The notes under the pieces: model-generated
The model's database searches: none
What the model saw: only the letters and a program-made list of their open reading frames with translations
What the model was told of the DNA's origin: nothing
From: Microbacterium sp. cf046
GTDB taxonomy: Bacteria; Actinomycetota; Actinomycetes; Actinomycetales; Microbacteriaceae
Length of the DNA: 64,000 nucleotides
NCBI RefSeq assembly: GCF_900114345.1
Contig: NZ_FOZJ01000002.1
Span: forward strand, 310,001-374,000
Direction: 5' to 3'
Position numbers and translations under genes: made by a program
In this document: positions 24,082 through 33,879 of the stretch, one piece after another
Numbering within the stretch: position 1 is the first letter of the stretch
Layout of the letters: the number at the start of each line of letters is the position of its first letter

Positions 24082-25215
24082 GTGAGCGAATCGACGGGCA
24101 CGCCGCCGCGTGCCACGAGTCCTCTTGCTGCGCGCGTGCAGGGCACGGTGCGCATCGTCGGAGCAGGGCTCCTCGGCTCCAGCATCGGCCATGCGCTCAC
24201 CGCGCGCGGAATCGATGTCGCGCTCGATGACACGTCGCCCTCGCAGCTGCGCCTCGCGATCGACTACGGCGCGGGCAGGCGTCCGCGCGACGACGACGAC
24301 CCGTCATTGATCGTCGTGGCGGTTCCGCCCGATGTGACCGCCGATGTGATCCAGCGCGAGCTGGAGCGGCATCCGACCGCCGTCGTGACCGACGTCGCGA
24401 GCGTCAAGCTCGAGCCGCTGCGCGCGCTGCGCGAGCGCGGCGTCGACCTCACCCACTACATCGGCTCGCACCCGCTGGCCGGCCGCGAGCGCGGCGGTGC
24501 GATCTCGGCGCGCGCCGACATCTTCGTCGGCCGCCCATGGGTGGTCTGCCGTGACGAGGAGACCTCCGCCGCCGACCTCGCCCTCGTGGAGGGCCTCGCG
24601 CTCGATCTCGGCGCGACACCGCTGGAGATGACCCCCGAAGACCACGACCGCGCCGTCGCGCTGGTCTCGCACGTGCCGCAGCTCGTCGCGAGCCTGCTCG
24701 CCGGCCGCTTCGTCGACGCCCCGGACGGCTCGCTCCGCCTCGCCGGGCAGGGCGTGCGCGACACGACGCGGATCGCGGCATCGGCGCCCGAACTGTGGGT
24801 GCAGATCCTCGGAGCCAACGCCGAGCCCGTCGTGGACGTGCTCGACGCGCTGGCCGCCGATCTCTCCTCCGTCGCAGATGCACTGCGCGACCCCGACGCA
24901 CGCGGGTCGCGGCGTGCTGTCGCCGACACGATCCGCCGCGGCAACGACGGTGTCGAGCGCCTTCCCGGCAAGCACGGCCAGAACCGCCGGTTCGAGCAGG
25001 TCGTCGTCATGGTCGATGACACGCCGGGTCAGCTCGGGCGCCTGTTCGGCGAGCTCGGTGAACTCGAGGTCAACGTCGAGGACCTGCGCCTCGAGCACTC
25101 CCCGGGGGCCCAGTTCGGTCTCGCCGAGATCAGCGTCGTCCCGAGCGCGGTGCGCCGCGCCGTCGAGGGCCTCGAAGCCCGCGGCTGGAAGATTGCGAGC
25201 ACCACGAATGATTGA
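24082..25215 (+). CDS. tyrA: Prephenate dehydrogenase with C-terminal ACT-like domain
   Basis: 377 residues from GTG 24082. The Rossmann motif [17 protein letters not shown] lies at about residues 22-38, and the catalytic [10 protein letters not shown] with the conserved His near 131. Residues 310-375 resemble an ACT regulatory domain ([20 protein letters not shown]), consistent with feedback control by tyrosine. It makes 4-hydroxyphenylpyruvate (or arogenate-derived tyrosine) in the cytoplasm. The end overlaps the cmk start by 8 bp. Confidence 0.93.
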   Translation: MSESTGTPPRATSPLAARVQGTVRIVGAGLLGSSIGHALTARGIDVALDDTSPSQLRLAIDYGAGRRPRDDDDPSLIVVAVPPDVTADVIQRELERHPTAVVTDVASVKLEPLRALRERGVDLTHYIGSHPLAGRERGGAISARADIFVGRPWVVCRDEETSAADLALVEGLALDLGATPLEMTPEDHDRAVALVSHVPQLVASLLAGRFVDAPDGSLRLAGQGVRDTTRIAASAPELWVQILGANAEPVVDVLDALAADLSSVADALRDPDARGSRRAVADTIRRGNDGVERLPGKHGQNRRFEQVVVMVDDTPGQLGRLFGELGELEVNVEDLRLEHSPGAQFGLAEISVVPSAVRRAVEGLEARGWKIASTTND

Positions 25216-25942
25216 CCCCACGGCCAGCACAGGCACCGCCGCGGCAGCGGACGACGTGATCGTCGTCGCGATCGACGGACCCGCCGGCAGCGGCAAGTCG
25301 AGCGTGTCGAAGCAGGTCGCGCGGCGACTGGGCTTCGGGTACCTCGACACCGGTGCCGCGTACCGTGCGCTCGCATGGCACGCACTCGATCACGGCGCCG
25401 ACACGTCCGACTCGGCATCCGTCCTCGATGTCGTGGGCGACTTCGACTACGCGATCTCGCTCGACCCCGACGACTACTGGGTGCGGGTGGGCGAGACCGA
25501 CGTGACCGCGGCGATCCGCGAGCCGCGGGTGACCGAAGCCGTGAGCGGCGTCGCACGCGTGCCTGCGGTCCGCCAGAACGTCAACGCGCTGTTCCGCGGC
25601 CTCGTCCGGGGATCCGGGCGTCCCGGTGTCGTGGTCGAGGGCCGCGACATCACGACCGTGGTCGCCCCTGACGCCCCGGTGCGGGTCCTGCTGACCGCTG
25701 ACCCGGCGGTGCGTGCGGCTCGCCGCAGCGCCGAGCTCACCGGCCACGACTCCACGGCGGTCGCCGACGCGCTGCACCGCCGCGACGCGCAGGATTCCAC
25801 CGTCGTCGACTTCCTCACCGCCGCACCCGGCGTCGAGGTCGTCGATTCGACGGACCTTGATTTCGAACAGACCGTGGATGCCGTCCTCGACGTCGTCCGC
25901 TCGGTCGTCCCCACACAGACAGGAGCGCGAGATGGGCGCTGA
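25208..25942 (+). CDS. cmk: Cytidylate kinase
   Basis: 244 residues from ATG 25208. The P-loop [20 protein letters not shown] starts near residue 18, [11 protein letters not shown] near 45 and [17 protein letters not shown] near 137, all diagnostic of CMP kinase. It phosphorylates CMP and dCMP. The gene overlaps tyrA upstream and der downstream, as usual in this block. Confidence 0.95.
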   Translation: MIDPTASTGTAAAADDVIVVAIDGPAGSGKSSVSKQVARRLGFGYLDTGAAYRALAWHALDHGADTSDSASVLDVVGDFDYAISLDPDDYWVRVGETDVTAAIREPRVTEAVSGVARVPAVRQNVNALFRGLVRGSGRPGVVVEGRDITTVVAPDAPVRVLLTADPAVRAARRSAELTGHDSTAVADALHRRDAQDSTVVDFLTAAPGVEVVDSTDLDFEQTVDAVLDVVRSVVPTQTGARDGR

Positions 25943-27455
25943 CGACGAATACGAGGGCGGCGACGACAACATCGCCGAGGCGATGGCCGACCTTGACGAG
26001 GACCTTGCCGACGCGCGCGCCGAGACGCTGCGCGCGAGCCTTTCCGACTACGAGCTCGACGACGAGGATGCCGCGCTGCTGTCGGGCGTCACCCTCGGCG
26101 AGTACGGCGTCGAGTACTCGCCAGCCCTTCCGGTCGTGGCGATCGTCGGACGCCCGAACGTCGGCAAGTCCGCGCTGGTGAACCGCATCCTGGGCCGGCG
26201 TGAAGCCGTCGTCGAGGACACCCCCGGCGTCACGCGCGACCGGGTCACGTACAAGGCCGAGTGGATGGACCGCCGCTTCACGGTGGTCGACACCGGCGGG
26301 TGGGAGCCCGACGCCCGCGGCATCGACGCATCGGTCGCCGCGCAGGCGGAGATCGCGATCGACCTGTGCGATGTCGTGCTGTTCGTGGTCGATGCGATGG
26401 TCGGCGCGACCTCGACCGACGAGCACGTCGTGAAGCTGCTCCGCAAGAGCGGCAAGCCGGTGTTCCTCGTGGCCAACAAGATCGACGACGCGCGCCACGA
26501 GCCCGAAGCGGCCGCACTGTGGGCGCTCGGGCTGGGCGAGCCGTACCCGGTCTCGGCGATCCACGGCCGCGGCGTGGCGGATCTGCTCGACGAGATCATG
26601 AAGGTGCTGCCGAGCGTGTCGGCCGTCGCCAAGCAGGAGATCGGCGGTCCGCGCCGGGTCGCGATCCTCGGGCGGCCCAACGTCGGCAAGTCCTCGCTGC
26701 TGAACAAGGCCGCGGGGGAGGAGCGCGTGGTCGTCAACGACCTCGCCGGCACCACCCGCGACCCCGTCGACGAGATCGTGGACCTCGGCGGACGGCTGTG
26801 GCGGTTCGTCGACACCGCCGGCATCCGTCGTCGTGTGCACCTGCAGCAGGGCGCGGACTTCTACGCCTCGCTGCGCACGTCCGCCGCGCTCGAGAAGGCC
26901 GAAGTCGCCGTCGTCGTGCTCGATGTGAGCGAGTCGATCAGCGAGCAGGACGTCCGCATCATCGACCTCGTGCTCGAGTCCGGCCGCGCGCTCGTCCTGG
27001 CGTTCAACAAGTGGGATCGCCTGAACGACGACGATCTCGAGAACGCCGACCGCCGTCGCTACCTCGAGCGCGAGATCGAGCAGGACCTCGCGCACGTCGC
27101 CTGGGCACCGCGCGTGAACATCTCGGCCCGCACCGGTCGCCACCTCGAGAAGCTCGTACCCGCGCTCGAGACGGCGCTGGACTCGTGGGACACCCGCATC
27201 CCGACCGGCAAGTTCAACGCGTTCCTCGCCGAGCTCGTCGCCGAGCACCCGCACCCGCTCCGCGGCGGGAAGCAGCCGCGCATCCTGTTCGGCACACAGG
27301 CCACCACCCGCCCGCCGACGTTCGTGCTGTTCACGACCGGATTCCTCGACCCGGGCTACCGCCGGTTCATCCAGCGGCGTCTGCGCGAGATCTGGGGCTT
27401 CGAGGGCAGCCCGATCGTGGTGAACATGCGCGTTCGCGAGAAGCGCACCCGCTAG
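25932..27455 (+). CDS. der: Ribosome biogenesis GTPase Der
   Basis: 507 residues from ATG 25932. Two tandem G domains each show GRPNVGKS (about residues 74 and 246) with DTGGWEP / DTAGIRR and NKID / NKWD motifs, followed by a KH-like C-terminal domain ([20 protein letters not shown]). An acidic N-terminal extension of about 65 residues is typical of actinobacterial Der. It acts in 50S subunit assembly. The stop overlaps the convergent GNAT gene by 4 bp. Confidence 0.96.
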   Translation: MGADDEYEGGDDNIAEAMADLDEDLADARAETLRASLSDYELDDEDAALLSGVTLGEYGVEYSPALPVVAIVGRPNVGKSALVNRILGRREAVVEDTPGVTRDRVTYKAEWMDRRFTVVDTGGWEPDARGIDASVAAQAEIAIDLCDVVLFVVDAMVGATSTDEHVVKLLRKSGKPVFLVANKIDDARHEPEAAALWALGLGEPYPVSAIHGRGVADLLDEIMKVLPSVSAVAKQEIGGPRRVAILGRPNVGKSSLLNKAAGEERVVVNDLAGTTRDPVDEIVDLGGRLWRFVDTAGIRRRVHLQQGADFYASLRTSAALEKAEVAVVVLDVSESISEQDVRIIDLVLESGRALVLAFNKWDRLNDDDLENADRRRYLEREIEQDLAHVAWAPRVNISARTGRHLEKLVPALETALDSWDTRIPTGKFNAFLAELVAEHPHPLRGGKQPRILFGTQATTRPPTFVLFTTGFLDPGYRRFIQRRLREIWGFEGSPIVVNMRVREKRTR

Positions 27456-27880
27456 GCGATCGCCGGCTTCGCGGGCGGACGCACCATCGCGGTCGCGTCG
27501 GGCGCCGCGAAGCCGAACTGCTCGTACAGGCCGTGCGCGTCGGCCGTGAACAGCGTCCAGCGGAAGTCACGGCCGGGTCCGTCCTCGATCATCGTCTGCA
27601 TGAGCCGCTTGCCGAGACCGTGCCCCTGGTGCTCCGCGAGGACGTACACGTCGGCGAGGTACGCGAATGCGACCCCGTCGGATGCCGCGCGCGCGAACCC
27701 GACGAGCTCGTCGGTGCCGGCGCGATAGGCGCCCACCACCCGCCACGCGCTGTCGAGCTGCGCCTCGATATCGTCGCGCGTGCGCCAGCGCGCCCAGTAC
27801 GCCTCCGTCGACAGCCACGCCCACACGGCATCGCGCGGGATGCGGGCCGGGTCGTCGTCGAGTTCGTAGTCGTTCGCCAT
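27452..27880 (-). CDS. GNAT family N-acetyltransferase
   Basis: 142 residues. The acetyl-CoA-binding motif A is visible as [21 protein letters not shown] (about residues 75-95), with the Q/RxxGxG/A loop. The C-terminal [17 protein letters not shown] matches GNAT proteins of the small-molecule group. Acceptor substrate unknown. Convergent with der. Confidence 0.85.
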   Translation of the reverse strand: MANDYELDDDPARIPRDAVWAWLSTEAYWARWRTRDDIEAQLDSAWRVVGAYRAGTDELVGFARAASDGVAFAYLADVYVLAEHQGHGLGKRLMQTMIEDGPGRDFRWTLFTADAHGLYEQFGFAAPDATAMVRPPAKPAIA

Positions 27881-27972
27881 CTCCGTATTCTTCCCCGGCA
27901 GCAGTGGCGCCGACGCACGAACGAGCGGTCCGATCGAGGAGCGGTGGCACGTGCGTGTGACAGGGTGGACGG

Positions 27973-28872
27973 GTGAGCATCGAGCAGCCGCACTTCGAGC
28001 ATCGCCGCCCGCTCGGGCCGCGCGATCCCGGCGATGCGTGGGTCGTGGCTCCCAGCGGTGAGCGGTACTGGGGCGCCTTCGGCGCGGCCGGGCTGCTCGC
28101 GCTGGATGCGGAACGCGGAGTGCTGCTGCAGCACCGGGTCTCGTGGTCGCACTACGGCGACACCTGGGCGCTGCCCGGCGGCGCGCGTCATGAGGGCGAG
28201 TCCGCCGGCGACGGCGCGCTTCGGGAGGCCGCCGAGGAGGCGGGCGTGCCCGACGGCGCGGTGCGGCCGCGACTGCTGAGCGTCCTCGACCTGGACTACT
28301 GGTCGTACACGACGCTCGTCGGGGACGTCGTGCACCCGTTCGAGCCGACGATCAGCGATCCCGAGAGCCGCGAACTCGCGTGGGTCCCGGTGGCCGCTGT
28401 CGTCGACAAGCCGCTGCACCCCGGCTTCGCCGCGTCGTGGGCGCTGCTGCAGCCGCTGCTCGGTGTCCGCCCTGCGGTGGTCGTGGATGCGGCGAACGTA
28501 GTGGGGTCCGTGCCCGACGGCTGGTGGCACGACCGGCCGGGCGCGGCGCGGCGGCTCATCGACAGGATCGGCCTGCTCGCGGCCGCCGGCGTCTCGGCGG
28601 CATCCCTCGACCTGCCCGAGCACACCTGGTTCCCCGAGTGGACCGTCGTGGTCGAGGGTCAGGCCCGGGCTGCGGGCGACGGCGCCGATCGGGTCGAGGT
28701 GGTGCGGGCGGCGGCATCCGGCGACGACTCGATCGTGGCCGAGACCGAGCGGCTGCTCGCCGCGGAGCGCACCGTCACCGTGGTCACGAGCGACCGCGAA
28801 CTCGCGCGACGGGTGACGGCGGCCGGCGCCGCTGTTCGAGGCACGCGCTGGCTGCTCGATCAGCTGTCGTAG
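27973..28872 (+). CDS. Fusion of NUDIX hydrolase and NYN/YacP-like nuclease domain
   Basis: 299 residues from GTG 27973. Residues 30-150 form a NUDIX domain with the box GGARHEGESAGDGALREAAE then EAG. Residues 165-297 look like a NYN domain: VVDAANVVGSVPDGWWHDRP with the first acidic residue and Asn, then VVTSDRELARRVTAAGA with the distal acidic residue, the pattern of YacP-like ribonucleases. The two domains in one chain suggest a link between nucleotide sanitation and RNA processing; the biochemical role is inferred. It overlaps the convergent S4 gene by 13 bp. Confidence 0.75.
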   Translation: MSIEQPHFEHRRPLGPRDPGDAWVVAPSGERYWGAFGAAGLLALDAERGVLLQHRVSWSHYGDTWALPGGARHEGESAGDGALREAAEEAGVPDGAVRPRLLSVLDLDYWSYTTLVGDVVHPFEPTISDPESRELAWVPVAAVVDKPLHPGFAASWALLQPLLGVRPAVVVDAANVVGSVPDGWWHDRPGAARRLIDRIGLLAAAGVSAASLDLPEHTWFPEWTVVVEGQARAAGDGADRVEVVRAAASGDDSIVAETERLLAAERTVTVVTSDRELARRVTAAGAAVRGTRWLLDQLS

Positions 28873-29258
28873 GGATCGGCGCCTTCGGCGTCGCGCCCGC
28901 GCAGCCTGTCGATGTCGCGGCGCTCGCGCTTGGTCGGCCGCCCCGCCCCCCTGTCGCGCATCGGCACGAACGCGCGCTCCTCGCGCGGCAGCGGCGGGGG
29001 AGTCCTGTCGTCCACCGCAGCGGCCGCCGGGACGGCGCCGACCCGCTTGGAGATCGGCTCCTTCACGACGAGGATCCGGTCGAATCCGGCGATCCTCACC
29101 CGCAGCTCGTCACCGGGTCGGACCGGCTGAGCGGCTTTCGCCCGCTCGCCGTTGACGCGTACATGCCCCGCACGGCATGCAGTGGTCGCGGCGGAGCGGG
29201 TCTTGTACACGCGGACCGCCCAGAGCCAGGCATCCACCCGTGCCGAGCCCTCCGTCAT
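28860..29258 (-). CDS. S4-domain RNA-binding protein (Hsp15-like)
   Basis: 132 residues from ATG 29258. An S4 domain covers residues 5-60 (ARVDAWLWAVRVYKTRSAAT followed by AGHVRVNGERA), the pattern of Hsp15, which binds stalled 50S subunits carrying peptidyl-tRNA. The basic C-terminus (GAGRPTKRERRDIDRLRGRD) is also typical of the family. It is downstream of the YhhN-like gene with a 4-bp overlap, so the two are coupled. Confidence 0.85.
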   Translation of the reverse strand: MTEGSARVDAWLWAVRVYKTRSAATTACRAGHVRVNGERAKAAQPVRPGDELRVRIAGFDRILVVKEPISKRVGAVPAAAAVDDRTPPPLPREERAFVPMRDRGAGRPTKRERRDIDRLRGRDAEGADPYDS

Positions 29259-29941
29259 GCGGCATCGCCCGCCCGTTCGGCCTCGATCGCGGCGGCCTGC
29301 AGGCGGTCGGCGACGATCACGCCGGCCGCGATGAGGCCCTGCCCCAGGCAGTACGTGAACATGATGAGCGGGCTGGACCAGTCCGACACGGTCTCCGGCC
29401 GGAACAGCTGGAACGCCAGGAGCGCGTCCGAGGCGAAGAAGAACGCGCCGCCGGCCGCGACGAGCGGGTGGCAGCGGGATGCGGCGACCGCGGTGCCGGC
29501 CAGGACGAGTCCGTACACGGCGACCGGGATGAACAGGCTGCCGAGGCTCGGGCCGAGCAGCCACAGCAGCAATCCCCACCAGAGGCCGTACACGATCGCC
29601 CACTTCGGCACGCGCTGGATCGGGATGCGGCGCCAGAAGATCCAGATGTAGAACAGGTGGGCGAGGCCGAAGAAGATCAGCATCATGGGCACGGTCGGGA
29701 CCGTCGGGAACAGCGTTCCGGCGGCATCCCCGAGCCAGGACAGTGCGATCGCGAGGAACAGGAGCGTGTAGGTCGTTCCCCAGCGTGAGCTTCGCCCGCC
29801 CCAGAACACGGCGAACGCGAGCAGCGGCATCAGCAGCAGCTTCGTCGGCCCGGCGACGGCCTCGGCGCCGACCGCGAGGGCGACGACGTGGACGAGTGAC
29901 ACCACGGCGTACGGGGTGAAGCCGATCAGAAGCCGTCTCAT
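29255..29941 (-). CDS. YhhN-family membrane protein (lysoplasmalogenase-like)
   Basis: 228 residues from ATG 29941, chosen because GAGGAGA precedes it; an ATG twelve bases upstream is less well placed. Seven or eight hydrophobic helices are visible through the whole length. Conserved YhhN/TMEM86 features are the Asp in ALSWLGDAAG near residue 70 and FFFASDALLAF near 178. Animal members hydrolyse lysoplasmalogens; the bacterial substrate is uncertain. Start is 39 bp from the divergent ltrA-like gene. Confidence 0.82.
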   Translation of the reverse strand: MRRLLIGFTPYAVVSLVHVVALAVGAEAVAGPTKLLLMPLLAFAVFWGGRSSRWGTTYTLLFLAIALSWLGDAAGTLFPTVPTVPMMLIFFGLAHLFYIWIFWRRIPIQRVPKWAIVYGLWWGLLLWLLGPSLGSLFIPVAVYGLVLAGTAVAASRCHPLVAAGGAFFFASDALLAFQLFRPETVSDWSSPLIMFTYCLGQGLIAAGVIVADRLQAAAIEAERAGDAA

Positions 29942-29980
29942 GATTCTCCTCATCGAGCGGGCGGGCACCATAATCGTCGC

Positions 29981-31171
29981 ATGACCGACGTGCTGACCCG
30001 GATCGGCCTGCGCCGGATGACCCCGCGGAACCAATCCGAGCCGCACCGGGTGGCCACGCCGCTCGAGCTGCTGTTCGATCTGGTGTTCGTGGTCGCCGTC
30101 TCGCAGGCGTCGCAGAACCTGCATCACCTGATCAGCGATGACCACGTCGGTCAGGGCGTGCTGTCGTACCTGATGGTGTTCTTTGCGATCTGGTGGGCGT
30201 GGATGAACTTCACGTGGTTCGCGTCCGCATTCGACACCGACGACTGGCTCTACCGGATGATGACGATCATCCAGATGGCCGGCGTGCTCGTGCTCGCCGC
30301 CGGCATCCACTCCGCGATGGTCGACTTCGACTTCCTCACGGTGACGTGGGGCTACGTGATCATGCGGCTCGCCATGGTGGCGCAGTGGCTGCGGGCAGCG
30401 GCATCCGACCCCGCCGCCCGCCCGACCTCGCTGCGATTCGCGGTCGGGATCAGCATCGTGCAGGTGCTCTGGCTGCTGCGCATCTACCTGCTCGATGAGC
30501 AGTGGCAGTTCTGGACCTTCTTCGTGCTCGTGGCGGCGGAGCTCGTCGTGCCGGTGTGGGCGGAATCCCGCGGGCGGACGAGCTGGCACCCGCACCACAT
30601 CGCAGAGCGGTTCGGCCTGTTCACCCTGCTGCTGCTCGGCGAGAGCCTGCTCGCGTCGGCGAACGCGATGATCGACGCGCTCGGCGCGGGCGAGCACATC
30701 CCCGAGCTGCTCGCGCTCGCGGCGTGCGGACTCGTCGTGACCGCCGGCATCTGGTGGCTGTACTTCGCGCGCGAGCAGCACGGCCGCCTGGGAACGCTGC
30801 GCTCGGGATTCACGTTCGGCTACCTGCACTACGTGATCTTCGCCGCCGCGGGCGCGGTCTCGGCCGGCGTCGAGGTTGAGATCGACTCGATCACCGGTCA
30901 CACCGAGATCCCGCATGAGATCGCCGGGCTCGCCCTCACGCTGCCGATCGCGCTGTTCGTGCTGAGCGCGTGGGCGATCCTGCTGCAGCCGACGCTGTCG
31001 CGGTGGACATCGGCGGCGGTCGTCTCGGGCGCGGTGCTCATCGCGGCGAGTGGACTGCTCGCGACGGGGGAGTACGTGGTCTCGGCGCTGCTGCTCGTGG
31101 CGATCGTCGTCGTGCTCGAGGCGGATGCTGCGAAGCAGGGTCTGATCGCGGAGCCGGTGCGGACGATCTAG
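29981..31171 (+). CDS. LtrA-family membrane protein
   Basis: 396 residues from ATG 29981. The LtrA (low temperature requirement A) signature is clear: TPLELLFDLVFVVAVSQASQ near residues 27-46, then WWAWMNFTWFASAFDTDDW near 72, and WHPHHIAERFGLFTLLLLGE near 200. About ten to twelve transmembrane helices fill the protein. Members are widespread in actinobacteria; the transported or modified substrate is not known. The stop overlaps the convergent GNAT gene. Confidence 0.9.
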   Translation: MTDVLTRIGLRRMTPRNQSEPHRVATPLELLFDLVFVVAVSQASQNLHHLISDDHVGQGVLSYLMVFFAIWWAWMNFTWFASAFDTDDWLYRMMTIIQMAGVLVLAAGIHSAMVDFDFLTVTWGYVIMRLAMVAQWLRAAASDPAARPTSLRFAVGISIVQVLWLLRIYLLDEQWQFWTFFVLVAAELVVPVWAESRGRTSWHPHHIAERFGLFTLLLLGESLLASANAMIDALGAGEHIPELLALAACGLVVTAGIWWLYFAREQHGRLGTLRSGFTFGYLHYVIFAAAGAVSAGVEVEIDSITGHTEIPHEIAGLALTLPIALFVLSAWAILLQPTLSRWTSAAVVSGAVLIAASGLLATGEYVVSALLLVAIVVVLEADAAKQGLIAEPVRTI

Positions 31172-31767
31172 GCGCCCTCTGCCGCCGCGAGGTCGAGTGC
31201 GACGATCGCGCGGTCGGGCTTGGGCCGGGCGACCTCCGTGAAACCGGCGGCCTCGAACACCGACAGCACCCCGCGGAAGAGCTGGTTGGTCGGCTTCTTT
31301 GCAGCCGACGGGTCGAGCGGGTACGCCTCGATCGTGCGGGCGCCGTGATCGCGTGCGTAGTCGATCGCCGCCGCGAGGAGTTTCGCGTTGAGTCCCTGGC
31401 CGCGGTGCTCGCGCCGCACCACGAAGCATGTGACGGCCCAGACGCCGGGGTCATCGAGCGCGATGGGAGTGTTCGCGGCGATCTCGCGGGTGCGGGCGAT
31501 GCGCAGCTGCTCTGCGCGGCGCCCGACGCGTACCCAGCCGGCCGCTTCGCCGTCGACGTAGGCGATCAGCGCGGGCGGCGGAGCGTCGTCCTCGATCTCG
31601 GTGCGCAGCAGTTCGCGTCGTTCGTCCAGTGACGCCTGCTGGAATTCGGCGTTCGTGATCGTCCACCATTGGCACTGGCAGGAGTGGCCGTCGCCACCGC
31701 CGCTGAGCGCGTGCTCAGCGTCGTCGAAGCGGTCGGCGGTCGCGGGGGCGATGACGATCTCGGCCAT
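31168..31767 (-). CDS. GNAT N-acetyltransferase with N-terminal CQCQ motif
   Basis: 199 residues. Motif A is VTCFVVRREHRGQGLNAKLL (about residues 112-131), with the acetyl-CoA loop RGQGL. An N-terminal HSCQCQWWTIT near residue 29 gives two closely spaced cysteines, as seen in a subgroup of actinobacterial GNATs. A second protein with the same plan is encoded at 42498-43100. Substrate unknown. Confidence 0.85.
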   Translation of the reverse strand: MAEIVIAPATADRFDDAEHALSGGGDGHSCQCQWWTITNAEFQQASLDERRELLRTEIEDDAPPPALIAYVDGEAAGWVRVGRRAEQLRIARTREIAANTPIALDDPGVWAVTCFVVRREHRGQGLNAKLLAAAIDYARDHGARTIEAYPLDPSAAKKPTNQLFRGVLSVFEAAGFTEVARPKPDRAIVALDLAAAEGA

Positions 31768-31888
31768 CCTCCGACGCTAGTGACCGGCAGCGACAGGGGG
31801 AAGTGCGACGACCGGATGCCGCCCTCTCGGTCGTTCGCGGCGCTCGCGGCGACCGGGTAGTATTGGGGAGTTGTCCGCTCGCGGGCAG

Positions 31889-31962
<74 letters not shown>

Positions 31963-31970
31963 CCGAATAC

Positions 31971-32004
31971 GAGAACGGGTCGGCCGAGAGGCCGGCCCGT
32001 TCTC
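31971..32004 (+). terminator. Terminator after tRNA-Pro
   Basis: GAGAACGGGTCGGCC, loop GAGA, and GGCCGGCCCGTTCTC form a 15-bp stem with one G-T pair, 8 bp after the tRNA. A weak T-containing tail (GTCTGT) follows. Confidence 0.8.
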
Positions 32005-32065
32005 GTCTGTCGATGCACGTGCGCGTGGGGCAAAGAGCACTCCGGCTTCCCAGAGCAGTCGACGT

Positions 32066-33037
32066 TCACACGAGGCTGGGTGTTCTCCGGGACGTCGACC
32101 TGCTGCGGCGAAACGCGACGACCGCGTCGACCGCTGCGTACACGGCGAGCGCGGCGAAGATCAGTCTCGCCGTGGTGTCCGTCACCGGTGAGAGGAACAC
32201 CGGCCCCGCGAGCGACCACCACAGCAGAAGCACGGCCATCGCCAGCGACAGCACGCTCCGCGCACGCAGAGTGGGCACGGTCCATCGTCCGGCGATGAGC
32301 ACGAGCGCGTACAGGACGAGGTCCGCCGCCCACAGCAGCAGCACCCACGGGGCCCGCCACTGCAGGAATTCAGGGTCGAGTGCGAGGGCTTCGATCGCGG
32401 GTTCCGGGATGGACGCCCACGAAGCGAGCCAGGGGAGAGCGATGACGACGGTGGCGCCGAGCACGCCGGCCGCGATTGCGGCGACCGTGGCAGGGCGACT
32501 GACCAGGTCGCGGTCGATCGTGCGTGGCGGAGCAGGCGTCCAGGCCATCGGCCCGGATTCGCGCCGGCGCTCGACCAGCGCCCCGATGAGCGTGTAGGTG
32601 ATCACTGCGCCGGGCCACCAGAGGGCGCCGATGCCGAAGCTGAGCCACCAGACCGAGAGGCGACCCCACCAGGTGTCGGCGCCGTAGTCCCAGCCCGTGA
32701 CCGGGATGACGCCCAGCATCATGGCCGGCAGGGTGATCGCCCAGATCAGTGCGACGCCGCCGAAGGCGATCCAGGTGAACCGGGGGGCGTTCGACGGGCG
32801 GATGATCGTGAACCCGGCGGGTCGGTAGCGGTCGGCCACCTCCTGCGGTGCACCGAAGGCTGTGAGCAGTTCCATGACGAGCGCGGAGTCGGCGGGGCGA
32901 CCGGCATCCGCTGCCCGACCGCCGAGCTCGTCGTCGAGCAGCGAACGCAGTTCGAGGGCGACATCGTCGCGCTGACGTCGCGGCAGATGCCGCACGACGT
33001 CGGCCACGTAGCTGTCGATGATGGCGGTGGGATCCAC
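32066..33037 (-). CDS. HAAS-domain membrane protein cotranscribed with PadR regulator
   Basis: 323 residues from GTG 33037. The N-terminal 75 residues (DSYVADVVRHLPRRQRDDVA then LRSLLDDE and AFGAPQEVADRY) match the HAAS/DUF1700-type signalling domain that usually accompanies PadR repressors. Six or so transmembrane helices follow (residues 90-315). It starts 1 bp after the padR stop, with GAGGAGG overlapping the padR end. Likely a membrane partner in an envelope-stress module; the signal is unknown. Confidence 0.8.
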   Translation of the reverse strand: MDPTAIIDSYVADVVRHLPRRQRDDVALELRSLLDDELGGRAADAGRPADSALVMELLTAFGAPQEVADRYRPAGFTIIRPSNAPRFTWIAFGGVALIWAITLPAMMLGVIPVTGWDYGADTWWGRLSVWWLSFGIGALWWPGAVITYTLIGALVERRRESGPMAWTPAPPRTIDRDLVSRPATVAAIAAGVLGATVVIALPWLASWASIPEPAIEALALDPEFLQWRAPWVLLLWAADLVLYALVLIAGRWTVPTLRARSVLSLAMAVLLLWWSLAGPVFLSPVTDTTARLIFAALAVYAAVDAVVAFRRSRSTSRRTPSLV

Positions 33038-33038
33038 G

Positions 33039-33380
33039 TCAGTCCTCCTCAGTCAGGAGTCGGTTCATCACCGACGCCAGCGACCCCCAGGCGGAGGTCA
33101 GGTCTTGATATACGCCGGCGCCGAGGGCGCTGAGCTGGTAGTAGCGGCGGGGAGGCCCGTCCTCCGCCTGCCATTGCGAAGCGAGCAGTCCCTGGCTCTC
33201 CAGCCGACGCAGCAACGGGTAGAGCGTTCCCTCCTCGATGGGCATCCCGCGCTGAGCGAGTGCTTGACGCAGGGAGTAGCCGTACTGCGGGGAGCGCAGC
33301 TGTGAGAGCACGGCCAGCACGAGGGCGCCCTTTCGGAGGTCCTGCTCGAGCCGTGCGAGCTGTGCCGCGCTATGTACCAT
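33039..33380 (-). CDS. PadR-family transcriptional regulator
   Basis: 113 residues from ATG 33380; a TTG at 33386 would add two residues. The winged-helix N-terminus (KGALVLAVLSQLRSPQYGYS, then EGTLYPLLRRLESQGLL) is diagnostic of PadR. There is no Shine-Dalgarno sequence, so the mRNA may be leaderless. A long inverted repeat spans the start codon (33367-33401) and is the probable operator. It heads an operon with the HAAS gene. Confidence 0.92.
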   Translation of the reverse strand: MVHSAAQLARLEQDLRKGALVLAVLSQLRSPQYGYSLRQALAQRGMPIEEGTLYPLLRRLESQGLLASQWQAEDGPPRRYYQLSALGAGVYQDLTSAWGSLASVMNRLLTEED

Positions 33381-33401
33381 GTTCAATACACTACATAGTG
33401 C
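33367..33401. promoter_or_regulatory. Probable PadR operator over the padR start codon
   Basis: GCGCTATGTA (33367-33376) and TACATAGTGC (33392-33401) are inverted repeats matching at nine of ten positions, seven inner ones being perfect, with a 15-bp spacer. TATGTA/TACATA arms resemble known PadR sites. Binding would block the padR promoter directly. Confidence 0.6.
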
Positions 33402-33484
33402 CGCACAGTATCCGCAAGCACCACGTGTTCCCCGGGCCGGGATTCCCTGTTGGACGCGTCGTAGACTTCATCCACACTCCGTGG

Positions 33485-33844
33485 ATGATGTCGGCGATCT
33501 CCAACGTCGCCCGCATCTTCATCGTCTCGATGACGATCGGGGTGGCGATGTTGGTCCTGGTGGGAGTGAACATGAGCGGCGAGTGGCACCGTAAGCACCT
33601 CGGAGACGACGTACCCGAGCAGGCTCCCGGCGAGGAGACGCTGTTGGGCGCGGCAGGCGACGAGGTTCCCCCAGGAGGAATCGTGGCGGGCTCGTTCAGT
33701 CAGGAGTTCCCCGGCGCAGACCCGTACGCCGGCATGCCGGCCGACGAAGTCGGCCTCCCGCCGTTGAGCGAGGCCGAGCAGGAGGCCGTGGCGCGCGAGG
33801 CGGACCGGCTCGCGGACGACCCGGACGCACGCCGCAACCTCTGA
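33485..33844 (+). CDS. Single-pass membrane protein of unknown function
   Basis: 119 residues from ATG 33485 (a second ATG follows at once). Residues 8-27 (ARIFIVSMTIGVAMLVLVGV) are one transmembrane helix; the remainder is acidic and proline-rich, probably exposed. No known domain is recognised. It is divergent from padR with about 100 bp between the starts. No Shine-Dalgarno is obvious. Confidence 0.55.
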   Translation: MMSAISNVARIFIVSMTIGVAMLVLVGVNMSGEWHRKHLGDDVPEQAPGEETLLGAAGDEVPPGGIVAGSFSQEFPGADPYAGMPADEVGLPPLSEAEQEAVAREADRLADDPDARRNL

Positions 33845-33879
33845 GATCCCGTCCCCTCGGTTTCGGGATATCGCCCAGC

